From CAYSPT01 sp964432985 (lineage in GTDB: Bacteria; Muiribacteriota; CAYSPT01): a DNA stretch of 64,000 bases. The first letter of the stretch is position 1. Each line of letters opens with the position of its first letter. The stretch spans positions 58,504 through 122,503 of the forward strand of contig CAYSPT010000007.1 in assembly GCA_964432985.1 (NCBI GenBank), read 5' to 3'. A program made the translations under genes and the position numbers. Of the stretch, positions 25,975 to 33,930 are shown one piece after another. A model generated the notes under the pieces. It did not search any database. It was not told where the DNA came from and saw nothing but the letters and a program-made list of their open reading frames with translations.

Positions 25975-27143
25975 GACATTCTTCCTTTCAGGGCCTCGGT
26001 GGGTTTCATCTTCGCTATGGTGCGGCTGGGCATGAAGCTGACGATGGTCACCGCCACCATGATCAGCAGGACGGTGCCAATGATAAGGTAGGCCGGGTAG
26101 TACGGGTAGAGCCGCTCCGAGAGGGCGAATCCGTACTCATCGGTAACCGGGGGAAGCGGGATTCCGGTATCTGCCATCCAGATCAGCAGGGGGGTTCCCA
26201 CCACTGCTGCTACCGCCACCGCCAGGATGCCGTGCATGGCTCCTTCCAGGGTGAACAGCGAGATAACTCCCAGCCTGGTCATCCCTAGAGCCATCAGGGT
26301 TCCGATCTCCTTGCGGCGCCGCCAGACGCTGAGCACCTGGGTGTCGAAGATGGCCAGCCCCGCTAAAAACAGCAGAATGAAGTACATGATGCAGGCCCCT
26401 ACCCGCTTGGACAACACCATGTCATGAAGTTCCTTAAGCAGGAAATCATGTCCCTTGAACGACCACCCGGTTACCTGTTGAGGGCGGGACATATCCTCTC
26501 CCATAACAATCATGGTGGCCTCACCGGGCAAACGGCTCATCTCCTGCAGCCGTTTAAGCGGCACCCAGACCTTTCTTTTGTCGATGGTCACCACCTCGGA
26601 GTCGAAGACCGCCGCGATCCTCACGTCCCGGGCGTCAAAGGTGCCGTGGGCGTCGCGCCACCTGACAGTCATGGTGTCGCCCACTCCCAGGCCAATGCTT
26701 TTCGACATGCGTTTTCCGATCATTACCGGGATAGCATCTCCGCCAGCCTTCATTTCCGCGGTGGGCAGACCGAGAAGCTTCTGTTCCGGGCCGATTCCCT
26801 GCAGCAGTACCGACTGCATGCGCCCCTGGGGGTAGATGGTCCCCTGCCTGATGAGAATGGGGACTCCCTGCCCAGTCGCCACCATCTGTTCCAACTCCTT
26901 CGGAACAGGCCCGTGAGCGTCGTCCAGGGTCAGGGGATCGTAGGGATCGTAGAGGTGGTGCCAGTACTGCCCGGCGGCGATCTCGTCCTCGATCATGGAC
27001 CGGGTAGCCTGCATGTTCATCCCGAAGAACAGTCCCTGGTGCCAGACGATGAGCACGCAGGTAAACGCCAGAACGCTGACGTTGAGCCAGGTCCTGAGCC
27101 CCGCCCCGATCATATTTTGATAAGCCAGTCTGAAAATAACCAT
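25971..27143 (-). CDS. FtsX/MacB-type ABC transporter permease (first copy)
   Basis: 390 residues with the same layout as its partner: N-terminal helix, periplasmic domain (about 45-250), three C-terminal helices. The coupling loop reads VWRRRKEIGTLMALGMTRLG. Two bases separate its ATG from the stop of the ATPase gene, with an AAGGATGGG ribosome site inside the ATPase gene end. Type VII mechanotransmission-type ABC systems of this build extract or move envelope lipids and lipoproteins rather than importing solutes. Confidence 0.92.
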   Translation of the reverse strand: MVIFRLAYQNMIGAGLRTWLNVSVLAFTCVLIVWHQGLFFGMNMQATRSMIEDEIAAGQYWHHLYDPYDPLTLDDAHGPVPKELEQMVATGQGVPILIRQGTIYPQGRMQSVLLQGIGPEQKLLGLPTAEMKAGGDAIPVMIGKRMSKSIGLGVGDTMTVRWRDAHGTFDARDVRIAAVFDSEVVTIDKRKVWVPLKRLQEMSRLPGEATMIVMGEDMSRPQQVTGWSFKGHDFLLKELHDMVLSKRVGACIMYFILLFLAGLAIFDTQVLSVWRRRKEIGTLMALGMTRLGVISLFTLEGAMHGILAVAVAAVVGTPLLIWMADTGIPLPPVTDEYGFALSERLYPYYPAYLIIGTVLLIMVAVTIVSFMPSRTIAKMKPTEALKGRMS

Positions 27144-27145
27144 GG

Positions 27146-27901
27146 TTACTGCCCATCCTTTTCACCGGGAGAGGATGTATCGCCGTTGGATTTGGAAGCA
27201 CCGCGGCCAAGGCCGGGGAGGTCCCGCTCGTCCTTCGCCACCTGCCCGTCAAAGAGGGTAATCTTGCGGCGCAGGTAGCGGATGACCTTCTCGTCGTGAG
27301 TGGCGAACAGAAAGGTGGTTTCCAGCTCGCGGTTGAGCTTGACCATCATCTCCATGACGTTATGGGAGTTCTCCGCGTCCAGGTTGGCGGTGGGCTCGTC
27401 GGCCAGCACCAGTTCCGGTAGCTTGACCATGGCCCGGGCGATGGATACCCGCTGGGCCTGCCCACCGGAGATCTGTCCGGGGCGGGAGTCCTTCTTGTCG
27501 GTGAGACCCACCCACTCCAGGGCGTCCAGCACCTTTTTGCGGCGCTCATCGGTGGGCATTCCCATGAGCAGGAGCGGAAACTCCACGTTCTCAAAGACGG
27601 TGTAGACCGGCAGGAGATTGTAGGTCTGGAAGATGAACCCCATGTGCCGGCTCCGCAGCTTTGCCGCCTTGCGCTCGGACAGGTTGCTGATCCGCTCTCC
27701 CAGAACTGTCACCGCTCCTTCAGAAGGGTTGTCCAGGGAACCGACAATGTTGAGAAGCGTGGTTTTGCCGCTTCCGCTGGGTCCCACCAGACCGCAGAAC
27801 TCGCCCTTGTTGAAGGTCAGGTTGATGTCGTCAAGGGCGGTGAAATGACCACCGCCGATGGGATACTTTTTAACCAGGCTTTCGATGGCAACCAGTGTCA
27901 T
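27146..27901 (-). CDS. LolD/MacB-type ABC transporter ATP-binding protein
   Basis: 251 residues from the ATG at 27901, set by GAGGAG seven bases upstream (a 17-residue in-frame extension has no site). Walker A GPSGSGKTT, Q-loop FIFQTYNLLPVYTVFENV, signature ISGGQAQRVSIARA, Walker B LVLADEPTANLD, H-loop FATHD: all intact. The NLLPVYTVFENVEFPLLL stretch is typical of LolD/MacB/FtsE-class ATPases. It powers the two FtsX-type permeases encoded directly downstream. Confidence 0.95.
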   Translation of the reverse strand: MTLVAIESLVKKYPIGGGHFTALDDINLTFNKGEFCGLVGPSGSGKTTLLNIVGSLDNPSEGAVTVLGERISNLSERKAAKLRSRHMGFIFQTYNLLPVYTVFENVEFPLLLMGMPTDERRKKVLDALEWVGLTDKKDSRPGQISGGQAQRVSIARAMVKLPELVLADEPTANLDAENSHNVMEMMVKLNRELETTFLFATHDEKVIRYLRRKITLFDGQVAKDERDLPGLGRGASKSNGDTSSPGEKDGQ

Positions 27902-28026
27902 TGTGTTCTCCTCTTTTCTAATTCCTGTCATTATCCGGCTTTCTACACCCACTCATGGGGTGGATCCGCCGGTTGATCCCCCGATCAAGTCGGAGGAGGC
28001 GGATGACGATGCTTATCAATAGACCA

Positions 28027-28054
28027 GTCATTGCCCGGTTTGACCGGGCAATCC
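28027..28054. repeat. REP-like palindrome, second copy
   Basis: ATTGCCCGGT (28030-28039), three-base loop, ACCGGGCAAT (28043-28052). Read on the minus strand it matches the palindrome at 1719-1746 over 28 positions with three differences; two of those are a compensatory T-A to C-G pair. Located 14 bases downstream of the barrel-protein stop codon. No T tract follows. Confidence 0.7.
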
Positions 28055-28065
28055 ATCGCTTCAGT

Positions 28066-29193
28066 TCAGAAATTATACGTAATCATTACTCTCAAACCGC
28101 TGCCGCCATAATCATCGGTGTCGCTACCGCGGCTCTCGTATACACTTATGTGTAATAGATAATCATCAAGCGTCCTCTGCCATCCCAGAAACGAATATAT
28201 CCGCTGCTCATCCCAGTCGTAGTAGCCGATGGCACTGAGAGTGTCCAGCATATTCAGGCTCAAATCTGCCGAGACCGCAGTGAGGCGGACCAGATCATCC
28301 TGTTCGTCCATTTCAGGACCGCTAGAAGCGGTAAAATGCTCCACCAGCCAGTGAATTCCCGGGCCATAATCAAAGGTGTAATCGGCGCCCACGGTGAGGT
28401 ACTGGTTGTAGAGCTTACTGGCACTGTCGATGCGCAGCTTGGCAGCTGCCGCTTCGAACCAGATTCCGGGGCCGACATCCCACAGGCCGTCCAGAGCAAA
28501 ACGTGTCTCTTCCCCGTCAAACGGTGACAGAGGCAGTATCTGGATTCGGGGCATGGCCGCCAGATCGGCCTTGCGTCGGTGAACGATCACCGCCATCTCC
28601 CCGTTTTTCACCGGAAACTGGTACCTTCCACCGATCTCCAGTCCGTCTTCATCGGAGGGATACAGCTCGAGTCCCTTTGGTTCGTTGTTTCCATGCAAGC
28701 CCCAGAGCCAAAGGTTAGAGTTATTCAAGCTGTAGCGGCGGTACAGCAGAGCGTAAACGCCATCGGTGATTCCCAGGGGGTCCCGGGGATCCAACCGGTC
28801 GAACCACCTCAGCGAGCGCAGCACTCGCCCGGGACCGAAACTGATCTTCTGCAGCCCCGCCCGCAGCTCCCACTGCTCACCGCTGTAGCGCGCCCAGGCC
28901 CGGTATGGCCGGCCGTGGCTCTCCCCGCCGGGATTCGCGGTCCAGCCTCTAAGCGAGAGCTCGACATCAAGACTCCTGCCGTTCGGATAGTAACCTGACA
29001 GGGAGAACTCCGGAATGAACCGCAGCCCGCCGGCGATTTCGTCGTCACCGGATTCGCTCCAGGAACCCCAGCTTGTAATCTGCCCGTTCATCCTGACCGG
29101 TTCAAAATCCTCCGGTAATGGATTCCCCATACCGGGACCACAGATCAGGACGAAACACAGTGGCAACAGACAACACAGTCCTCTTTTTTTCAT
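28066..29193 (-). CDS. Outer-membrane beta-barrel protein (porin-like), exporter-associated
   Basis: 375 residues. Signal peptide (CCLLPLCFVLICGPGMG), then alternating hydrophobic/hydrophilic strands typical of a 14-18-stranded barrel, ending with the aromatic signature GLRVMITYNF that BamA recognises. Strand-like stretches include FIPEFSLSGYYPNGRSLDVE, FWFEA-type segments and YLLHISVYESRGSD. It may be the outer-membrane exit or receptor for the lipid/lipoprotein transporter encoded downstream (inference from the operon). A GGGGAC repeat lies directly upstream of its ATG and no Shine-Dalgarno is visible. Confidence 0.8.
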   Translation of the reverse strand: MKKRGLCCLLPLCFVLICGPGMGNPLPEDFEPVRMNGQITSWGSWSESGDDEIAGGLRFIPEFSLSGYYPNGRSLDVELSLRGWTANPGGESHGRPYRAWARYSGEQWELRAGLQKISFGPGRVLRSLRWFDRLDPRDPLGITDGVYALLYRRYSLNNSNLWLWGLHGNNEPKGLELYPSDEDGLEIGGRYQFPVKNGEMAVIVHRRKADLAAMPRIQILPLSPFDGEETRFALDGLWDVGPGIWFEAAAAKLRIDSASKLYNQYLTVGADYTFDYGPGIHWLVEHFTASSGPEMDEQDDLVRLTAVSADLSLNMLDTLSAIGYYDWDEQRIYSFLGWQRTLDDYLLHISVYESRGSDTDDYGGSGLRVMITYNF

Positions 29194-29204
29194 GTTTACT
29201 TTGG

Positions 29205-29245
29205 GGACAGGACTTGAATTTCGGCATTAAAATGCCAAGATTCCG
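29205..29245. repeat. REP-like element upstream of the barrel-protein start
   Basis: Contains ACTTTGGGGACAGGACTTG followed by a 6-bp hairpin GGCATT-AA-AATGCC (29223-29236) with partly complementary flanks. The TTTGGGGAC core is shared with the 21-bp tandem repeats at 15450-15533. It fills most of the 74-bp gap between the TetR stop codon and the barrel-protein start. Confidence 0.45.
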
Positions 29246-29267
29246 AATACCTGACGCCTTGCTCCTC

Positions 29268-29879
29268 TCAGAACCGGCCTTTGTGTTTGTCGGCCAGCAC
29301 GCCGTAGTAGAACATGTTGCACACATTCTGCATCATGGTGGCCATATCCGGGAAAAGCGTGTGCAGTTGTTCGTCCTGGAAGAGTTTCCTGAGCACACCC
29401 ATCATGTACATCATGAAATCAACGCTCATATCCGGTCTGATATCTCCCTTGCTCTGGGCTTTTGCGAACATATCCCTGATAAAAAGGATGGACTTGTTGT
29501 TTTCCTGCTCGATAAACTGCTTCAGTTCGGGATCTGTTCCCGTCATCAGATCTTTTATGAATTCCGGGCTCCAGCGTTTACTGGACTCCATCTTCATCAA
29601 CAGTATCCTGCGGAGCATCTCAGGAAACGGCAGGTTCAGGGAGACTATCTCGTTGACCTGCCCCCGCATTTCCTCATAGATTTCTTCAACTACCCGGCGG
29701 GCGATAGTGCTCTTATTCTTGAAAAACTTGTAAAAGGTCATCTTGCTGACATTGGCCTCGGTACAGATTCCCTCGACAGTGACCCGTTTAATACCGTACT
29801 TCATGAACAAATGATGGGCCGTATACAAAAGCTGCTGCCCCTTCTGGGTCAATTTTGGCAAGTTTGTCTTTGTATTCAC
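29268..29879 (-). CDS. TetR/AcrR-family transcriptional regulator
   Basis: 203 residues. N-terminal helix-turn-helix at about 14-62: YTAHHLFMKYGIKRVTVEGI, CTEANVSKMTFYKFFKNK, matching the TetR DNA-binding signature (YxxFxxK at its end). The C-terminal ligand domain is helical and unassigned. GTG start with GGAGGT twelve bases upstream. It leads the exporter operon and very likely represses it in response to a ligand handled by the system. The GGAGGTGCACTCC near-palindrome overlapping the ribosome site and the TTAC(N7)GTAA pair in the leader are possible operators. Confidence 0.93.
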   Translation of the reverse strand: MNTKTNLPKLTQKGQQLLYTAHHLFMKYGIKRVTVEGICTEANVSKMTFYKFFKNKSTIARRVVEEIYEEMRGQVNEIVSLNLPFPEMLRRILLMKMESSKRWSPEFIKDLMTGTDPELKQFIEQENNKSILFIRDMFAKAQSKGDIRPDMSVDFMMYMMGVLRKLFQDEQLHTLFPDMATMMQNVCNMFYYGVLADKHKGRF

Positions 29880-29972
29880 GAGTGGAGTGCACCTCCATTA
29901 GAAACGATTTGTTTATTTACTGTTTTCAGGTTATATTTACGTTTTTAGTAAGTTTCTTTCCATTTCGTAAGT

Positions 29973-30001
29973 ATTATATCCTGAAAAAGTGCTGGTGTCA
30001 A
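29973..30001 (-). promoter_or_regulatory. Perfect-consensus sigma-70-type promoter of the TetR-led operon
   Basis: On the minus strand TTGACA (30001-29996), a 17-base spacer, TATAAT (29978-29973). Predicted transcript start near 29966 gives a leader of about 85 bases carrying candidate operator half-sites. Such a strong core promoter fits a repressor-controlled operon. Confidence 0.8.
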
Positions 30002-30088
30002 GTTGCCAGGATCCGTGGGAGCGTACTCTCATAGTCGAGGAAGGATCATGTCTGAGCAGAGAAGTTTAGAAAGGATAGGAGATGGTAA

Positions 30089-30135
30089 AAGCATCATACC
30101 CGTCCACTGCTTTCACAGCAGATGGCATGATGCTT
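30089..30135. other. Imperfect nested hairpin between STAS and TetR genes
   Basis: Outer arms AAGCATCAT (30089-30097) and ATGATGCTT (30127-30135) enclose an inner CTGCT/AGCAG hairpin. It lies 23 bases downstream of the STAS stop codon (minus strand). No T tract on either side, so terminator function is uncertain. Confidence 0.4.
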
Positions 30136-30157
30136 ATGTTTACTTATACAAACAATG

Positions 30158-30484
30158 CTAATCTACCAGGGCGGTGCCGACTGATTCGAAGTTGGGGAAC
30201 AGCTCGTCGAGCATGACGAACCGGAATACCTCCTGGAGGTCTTCACTGGTGCGGGCCAGGCGTATCCAGCCCTCCTCGTCTTCCAGCCTGTCCCGAAGCT
30301 CGCAGAGAACCCCAAGACCGCAGCTGGCCGAGTAAAAGACCTTCTCCATGTCCAGGACAAAATACTTGTATCCCTGGCCAATCAGGTTATTGACATACTC
30401 CCTGAACTTGGCAGCTGTTTCCTCGTCAAGATTGCAGTCGATCGTAACGACGATCTTTCCGCCTTCATCTTTATGATCAAACAA
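30158..30484 (-). CDS. STAS-domain protein (anti-sigma-factor antagonist-like) lacking the canonical phosphoserine
   Basis: 108 residues, a single STAS fold: KIVVTIDCNLDEETAAKF, YKYFVLDMEKV, then YSASCGLGVLCELRDRL and a final helix. In SpoIIAA-type antagonists the loop reads D-S-S(P)-G-L-G; here it is A-S-C-G-L-G, so the phosphoacceptor position is Cys55, with Ser54 one place before it. TTG start with GGGGGA nine bases upstream. Encoded divergently from the SpoIIE phosphatase gene, the usual partner in such switches. It may be a constitutively binding antagonist, be phosphorylated at Ser54, or act outside partner switching. Confidence 0.88.
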   Translation of the reverse strand: MFDHKDEGGKIVVTIDCNLDEETAAKFREYVNNLIGQGYKYFVLDMEKVFYSASCGLGVLCELRDRLEDEEGWIRLARTSEDLQEVFRFVMLDELFPNFESVGTALVD

Positions 30485-30637
30485 ACCGGTATTTCCCCCT
30501 TCCGGATAACCGTTTCAACCATACCAGAAAACACCGGTTCCCTTCAAGGGGATAGGTATCAATTTTATTTATGAACTCAAATTGCAGTCGTACCGTCACA
30601 GTAGGTCTCCAACGACACAGACACAGTAATAACTTCA

Positions 30638-30667
30638 TTGACGCACCCAACCCCGATTATCTACAAT
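30638..30667 (+). promoter_or_regulatory. Candidate promoter of the CHASE2-SpoIIE gene
   Basis: TTGACG (30638-30643), 18-base spacer, TACAAT (30662-30667): five of six matches in each box. It lies 47 bases before the chosen start codon. Confidence 0.5.
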
Positions 30668-30714
30668 AATGAAAGAAACTATAGTCTCACGAAAAAAAAG
30701 GCATGGGAGATACT

Positions 30715-33700
30715 ATGGACAAGGAAACATCAGAAAAAAAGGAAGAGCAGAAAACCGGGAAACCGGAACCTAAACCTTCAACGCCGAAACCACCCGGGGC
30801 AAAAACATCAGGACCCAAGTCACCCGGCGGGGCAAAGCCGTCCGGTCCGAAACCACCCGGGCCAAAGCCGTCAGGTCCAAAACCACCCGGGGGTAAACCG
30901 CCTGGAGGCGGGAAATCAGGACCCAAAAAAGTCAAGCCCAAGGATGAAGAACCGGACCTCAGCAAGGAGATATCCGGTGTAACCAGGACGAAAAAAGCCT
31001 GGGTGTGCACCTTCGGGCTGGCTATTCTGTCGTTTTTGATCATCATGGGGCTTTCCGCCACCCGCTTGATTAAGGAATTCGAGCTGAAAACCATCGATTT
31101 CCGCTTCAGGCTGCGGCCGCAGATAACCGTAAAGAATGATATTGTCATGATAGACATCGACGACGAAAGTCTGCGCAAGTACGGCCGCTGGCCCTGGCCT
31201 CGAACCCGGATAGCCCAGCTTATTAATGGTCTAAACCGGCATCAGGCGGCAAGGACTTTGATCGATATCGAGTTCGTTGACCCGTCGCAAATCACCGTCG
31301 CCGCAGGACAGAAACAAGAAACCATACGGCAGGAGATTGACCGCGCCCGGCAGTTCACCACCGACATCGTCAGTGAAGGGTTGGCATTGATTCAACAGGG
31401 ATATGGGATAGAAGACATCGCACCCTCGCTCATCCAGGAAAACGGAGAAATCGACCTGCGGTTCAAGCACCTGGGAAACTTTTTCGATGGAGTCATGGTG
31501 GACCCGGACCACATGCTGGCAGAATCACTCAAACAGTTCGACCGCGCGTTTCTGATATCCCATCTACGCAAATCAGGTGGTAACCAGGGCGAACTGGATG
31601 CTTTTGACCAGCGTATATACGATAGTCTCCGAATGAACCTGGATAAACTCGCGGAGGAAATAGCCGCTGATTTGTCCTCTGATGCTGGCGAACTGGAAAA
31701 CCGCCTGCCCCGGGTGCGGGCCAAGGTCCTCTCTGACATTGCCACCGAACACATCAGGGCGGCCGCCGCAACAGCCGAGGTAGAGGAACTGGTCGAGATT
31801 ACGCTGGGTTCTCTTCCCACCGGTGAACCGTTCCGCTTCCGCAGTGTGGTGGAGCAGATCGTTCCCTGGGAGTACAGCCGTAACAGAATCCTGCAGAAGT
31901 TCGGCATGTCAGCGGCACAATTCGGCCCCGTCGGTGCGTCACACCAGACCGGGGGACTCGTCCCGCTGGTACCCCTGCTTGTCAACGCCACCAGGGGCGC
32001 CGGGTTTTCAAATGCCAATCCCGACCTGGACGGCACCTTCCGCCGGCTGCCTCTCTTCCTGTCAGACGGTGACCGGGTCCTGTTTCATGGTTCGTTCCTT
32101 CTCTCACTTGATTATCTAGGTTTTAACTTCAGAGATGTCCATCTGACGGAATCAAACTCACTCCTTCTCTCATCGACGGACGGTAAAAACATCGAGGTGC
32201 CGCTGGACCGGGATGGCTTTTTGCCCATCAACTGGGCCGGTGGCTGGAAAACCTTCAAACACGTCTCGGCCTGCAGCCTGCTGGATGAGCAGGAAATGGA
32301 GAAATGGCAATGGGATCTTCTCCTGATGACCGACGCAAAGTACCTGGGAAGCCAGCTGGAAGAACTGACGGGTGCGCCATTTACTTCGGCGGTGCTCGAG
32401 CAGGCAGCGGAAATCGTTCTTCCCCAGATGCAGAATATGGCCGACCGCCTGCGGCAGCAAATGGAAACCAACCCCCGTTTGCAGAACGATGCTGCCAAAA
32501 AGAAGCGTATGCTTGATCGCATAGACCAGATAGAAGGAATAACATCAGGATATAATTTGATTGAAGCTGAAAAAGTGGTCATCAGGAACAAGCTTGCCAC
32601 GGCGATAAAAGACGGCAGCTGCATTATCGAGCTGACCGCCAGCGGTACCTCCGACATCGGGGTTATTCCCTTTACCGAGACGTATCCCATGGGTGAGACC
32701 TACGCCAATACGCTCAACTCGTTTTGTACCGGATCGTTTCTCACGGAACTGCCTGCAAAATGGACGCACATGGAATCGCTTTTCCTGGTTCTCATCCTCG
32801 GAGCGTTGCTGCCGTTTCTCGGGTTGTGGAGCGGAATGGGAGTGGCCCTGGCGCTTGTGGCCGGCCACTGCCTGGCCGGTTATTTACTCTTTAGCCAGGG
32901 GAACATGATAACCGGGATGGTGTCACCGCTGCTCACAGCACTGCTTGCTTTTATCGTCATCTCCGCCTACCACCGCATCCTGACGTTTAAGGCATTTCTC
33001 CTCTACCGCCAGGAAAAGCAGACACTGGACCGCGACATCGAGCTTGCCAAGCGGATACAAAAACGCCTCCAGCCCACCGATCCGCCGAAAATGGAAGGAA
33101 TTGGCGTGGCCGGACGTTCGGATCCCGCCCGGGGGGTAGCGGGTGATTTCTACACTTTTTTCGAACTGGACAAGAAACGGCTCGGGGCCGCCATCGCCGA
33201 TATCTCCGGAAAGGGGCTGGCGGCAGCACTGCTGGCCAACATGATTCGAAGCGCGATGAAAACCGTCATTGCCACCACCGGCGACAGTCCCCAGGTGATG
33301 GAGCAGGTCAACGCCCTGGTGGCCCGGGAGCAGATCATCAAGGAGAGTTCCTTCGCCACCTGCATGTACCTGACTATCGATATGGACACCTTGAAACTCA
33401 CCTTCGCCAACGCTGGGCACAATCCCATCATCGTGGCCCGCAAGGGGGAGAAAGAGTGCCTGGAGATGTTCACCCGCGGCGTACCACTGGGTGTCATGAA
33501 GCGGATGCGCTTCAAGCAGGTGGAGGAAACCCTCAAGCCCGGGGACGTGCTCTTCCTGTTCACCGACGGCATCAACGAAGCCATGACCAGCAAACAGGAA
33601 ATGTACGGTATGGAACGCCTGAAGGATGTTATCTACCGCACACGCAACCTCACGCCGAAGGAGATCCTGACTGAGGTGTACGATGACGTAAACACGTTTG

Positions 33701-33807
33701 TCGGCGACTACAAGCAGTACGACGACATGACCGCCATCGTACTTAAGATCGAGGAGAACCTGCAGGTCGGGACGACGGAAGAGCCGCCGAAGTCTGAAGC
33801 TAAATGA
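30715..33807 (+). CDS. CHASE2 receptor with SpoIIE/PP2C-type serine phosphatase
   Basis: 1,030 residues from the ATG at 30715, preferred because GGGAG lies upstream at good spacing (an ATG at 30703 has none). Cytoplasmic Pro/Gly/Lys-rich N-terminus (about 14-75, PKPPGPKPSGPKPPGG-like), membrane helix 95-115, long periplasmic CHASE2 sensor (FELKTIDFRFRLRP, IDDESLRKYGRWPWPR), a cluster of helices at about 683-758, short helix, then the phosphatase. All metal and catalytic motifs are present: VAGDFY near 808, ADISGKGLAAALL near 828, LFTDGINEAM near 948, YDDMTAIVL near 1003. It should dephosphorylate a STAS-type protein on an external signal; the divergent STAS gene is a natural candidate but lacks the usual serine. 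Confidence 0.95.
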   Translation: MDKETSEKKEEQKTGKPEPKPSTPKPPGAKTSGPKSPGGAKPSGPKPPGPKPSGPKPPGGKPPGGGKSGPKKVKPKDEEPDLSKEISGVTRTKKAWVCTFGLAILSFLIIMGLSATRLIKEFELKTIDFRFRLRPQITVKNDIVMIDIDDESLRKYGRWPWPRTRIAQLINGLNRHQAARTLIDIEFVDPSQITVAAGQKQETIRQEIDRARQFTTDIVSEGLALIQQGYGIEDIAPSLIQENGEIDLRFKHLGNFFDGVMVDPDHMLAESLKQFDRAFLISHLRKSGGNQGELDAFDQRIYDSLRMNLDKLAEEIAADLSSDAGELENRLPRVRAKVLSDIATEHIRAAAATAEVEELVEITLGSLPTGEPFRFRSVVEQIVPWEYSRNRILQKFGMSAAQFGPVGASHQTGGLVPLVPLLVNATRGAGFSNANPDLDGTFRRLPLFLSDGDRVLFHGSFLLSLDYLGFNFRDVHLTESNSLLLSSTDGKNIEVPLDRDGFLPINWAGGWKTFKHVSACSLLDEQEMEKWQWDLLLMTDAKYLGSQLEELTGAPFTSAVLEQAAEIVLPQMQNMADRLRQQMETNPRLQNDAAKKKRMLDRIDQIEGITSGYNLIEAEKVVIRNKLATAIKDGSCIIELTASGTSDIGVIPFTETYPMGETYANTLNSFCTGSFLTELPAKWTHMESLFLVLILGALLPFLGLWSGMGVALALVAGHCLAGYLLFSQGNMITGMVSPLLTALLAFIVISAYHRILTFKAFLLYRQEKQTLDRDIELAKRIQKRLQPTDPPKMEGIGVAGRSDPARGVAGDFYTFFELDKKRLGAAIADISGKGLAAALLANMIRSAMKTVIATTGDSPQVMEQVNALVAREQIIKESSFATCMYLTIDMDTLKLTFANAGHNPIIVARKGEKECLEMFTRGVPLGVMKRMRFKQVEETLKPGDVLFLFTDGINEAMTSKQEMYGMERLKDVIYRTRNLTPKEILTEVYDDVNTFVGDYKQYDDMTAIVLKIEENLQVGTTEEPPKSEAK

Positions 33808-33930
33808 GCTAACGTAACTTTACTTTCTACACTCCGGATTCAGAGGGTGGGTGGGGATTAAATATGAATAATCTCCGCCAAATCGGTGATCAATACCTCC
33901 GAAAAGAACCACAGCAACCTGTATAACGAT

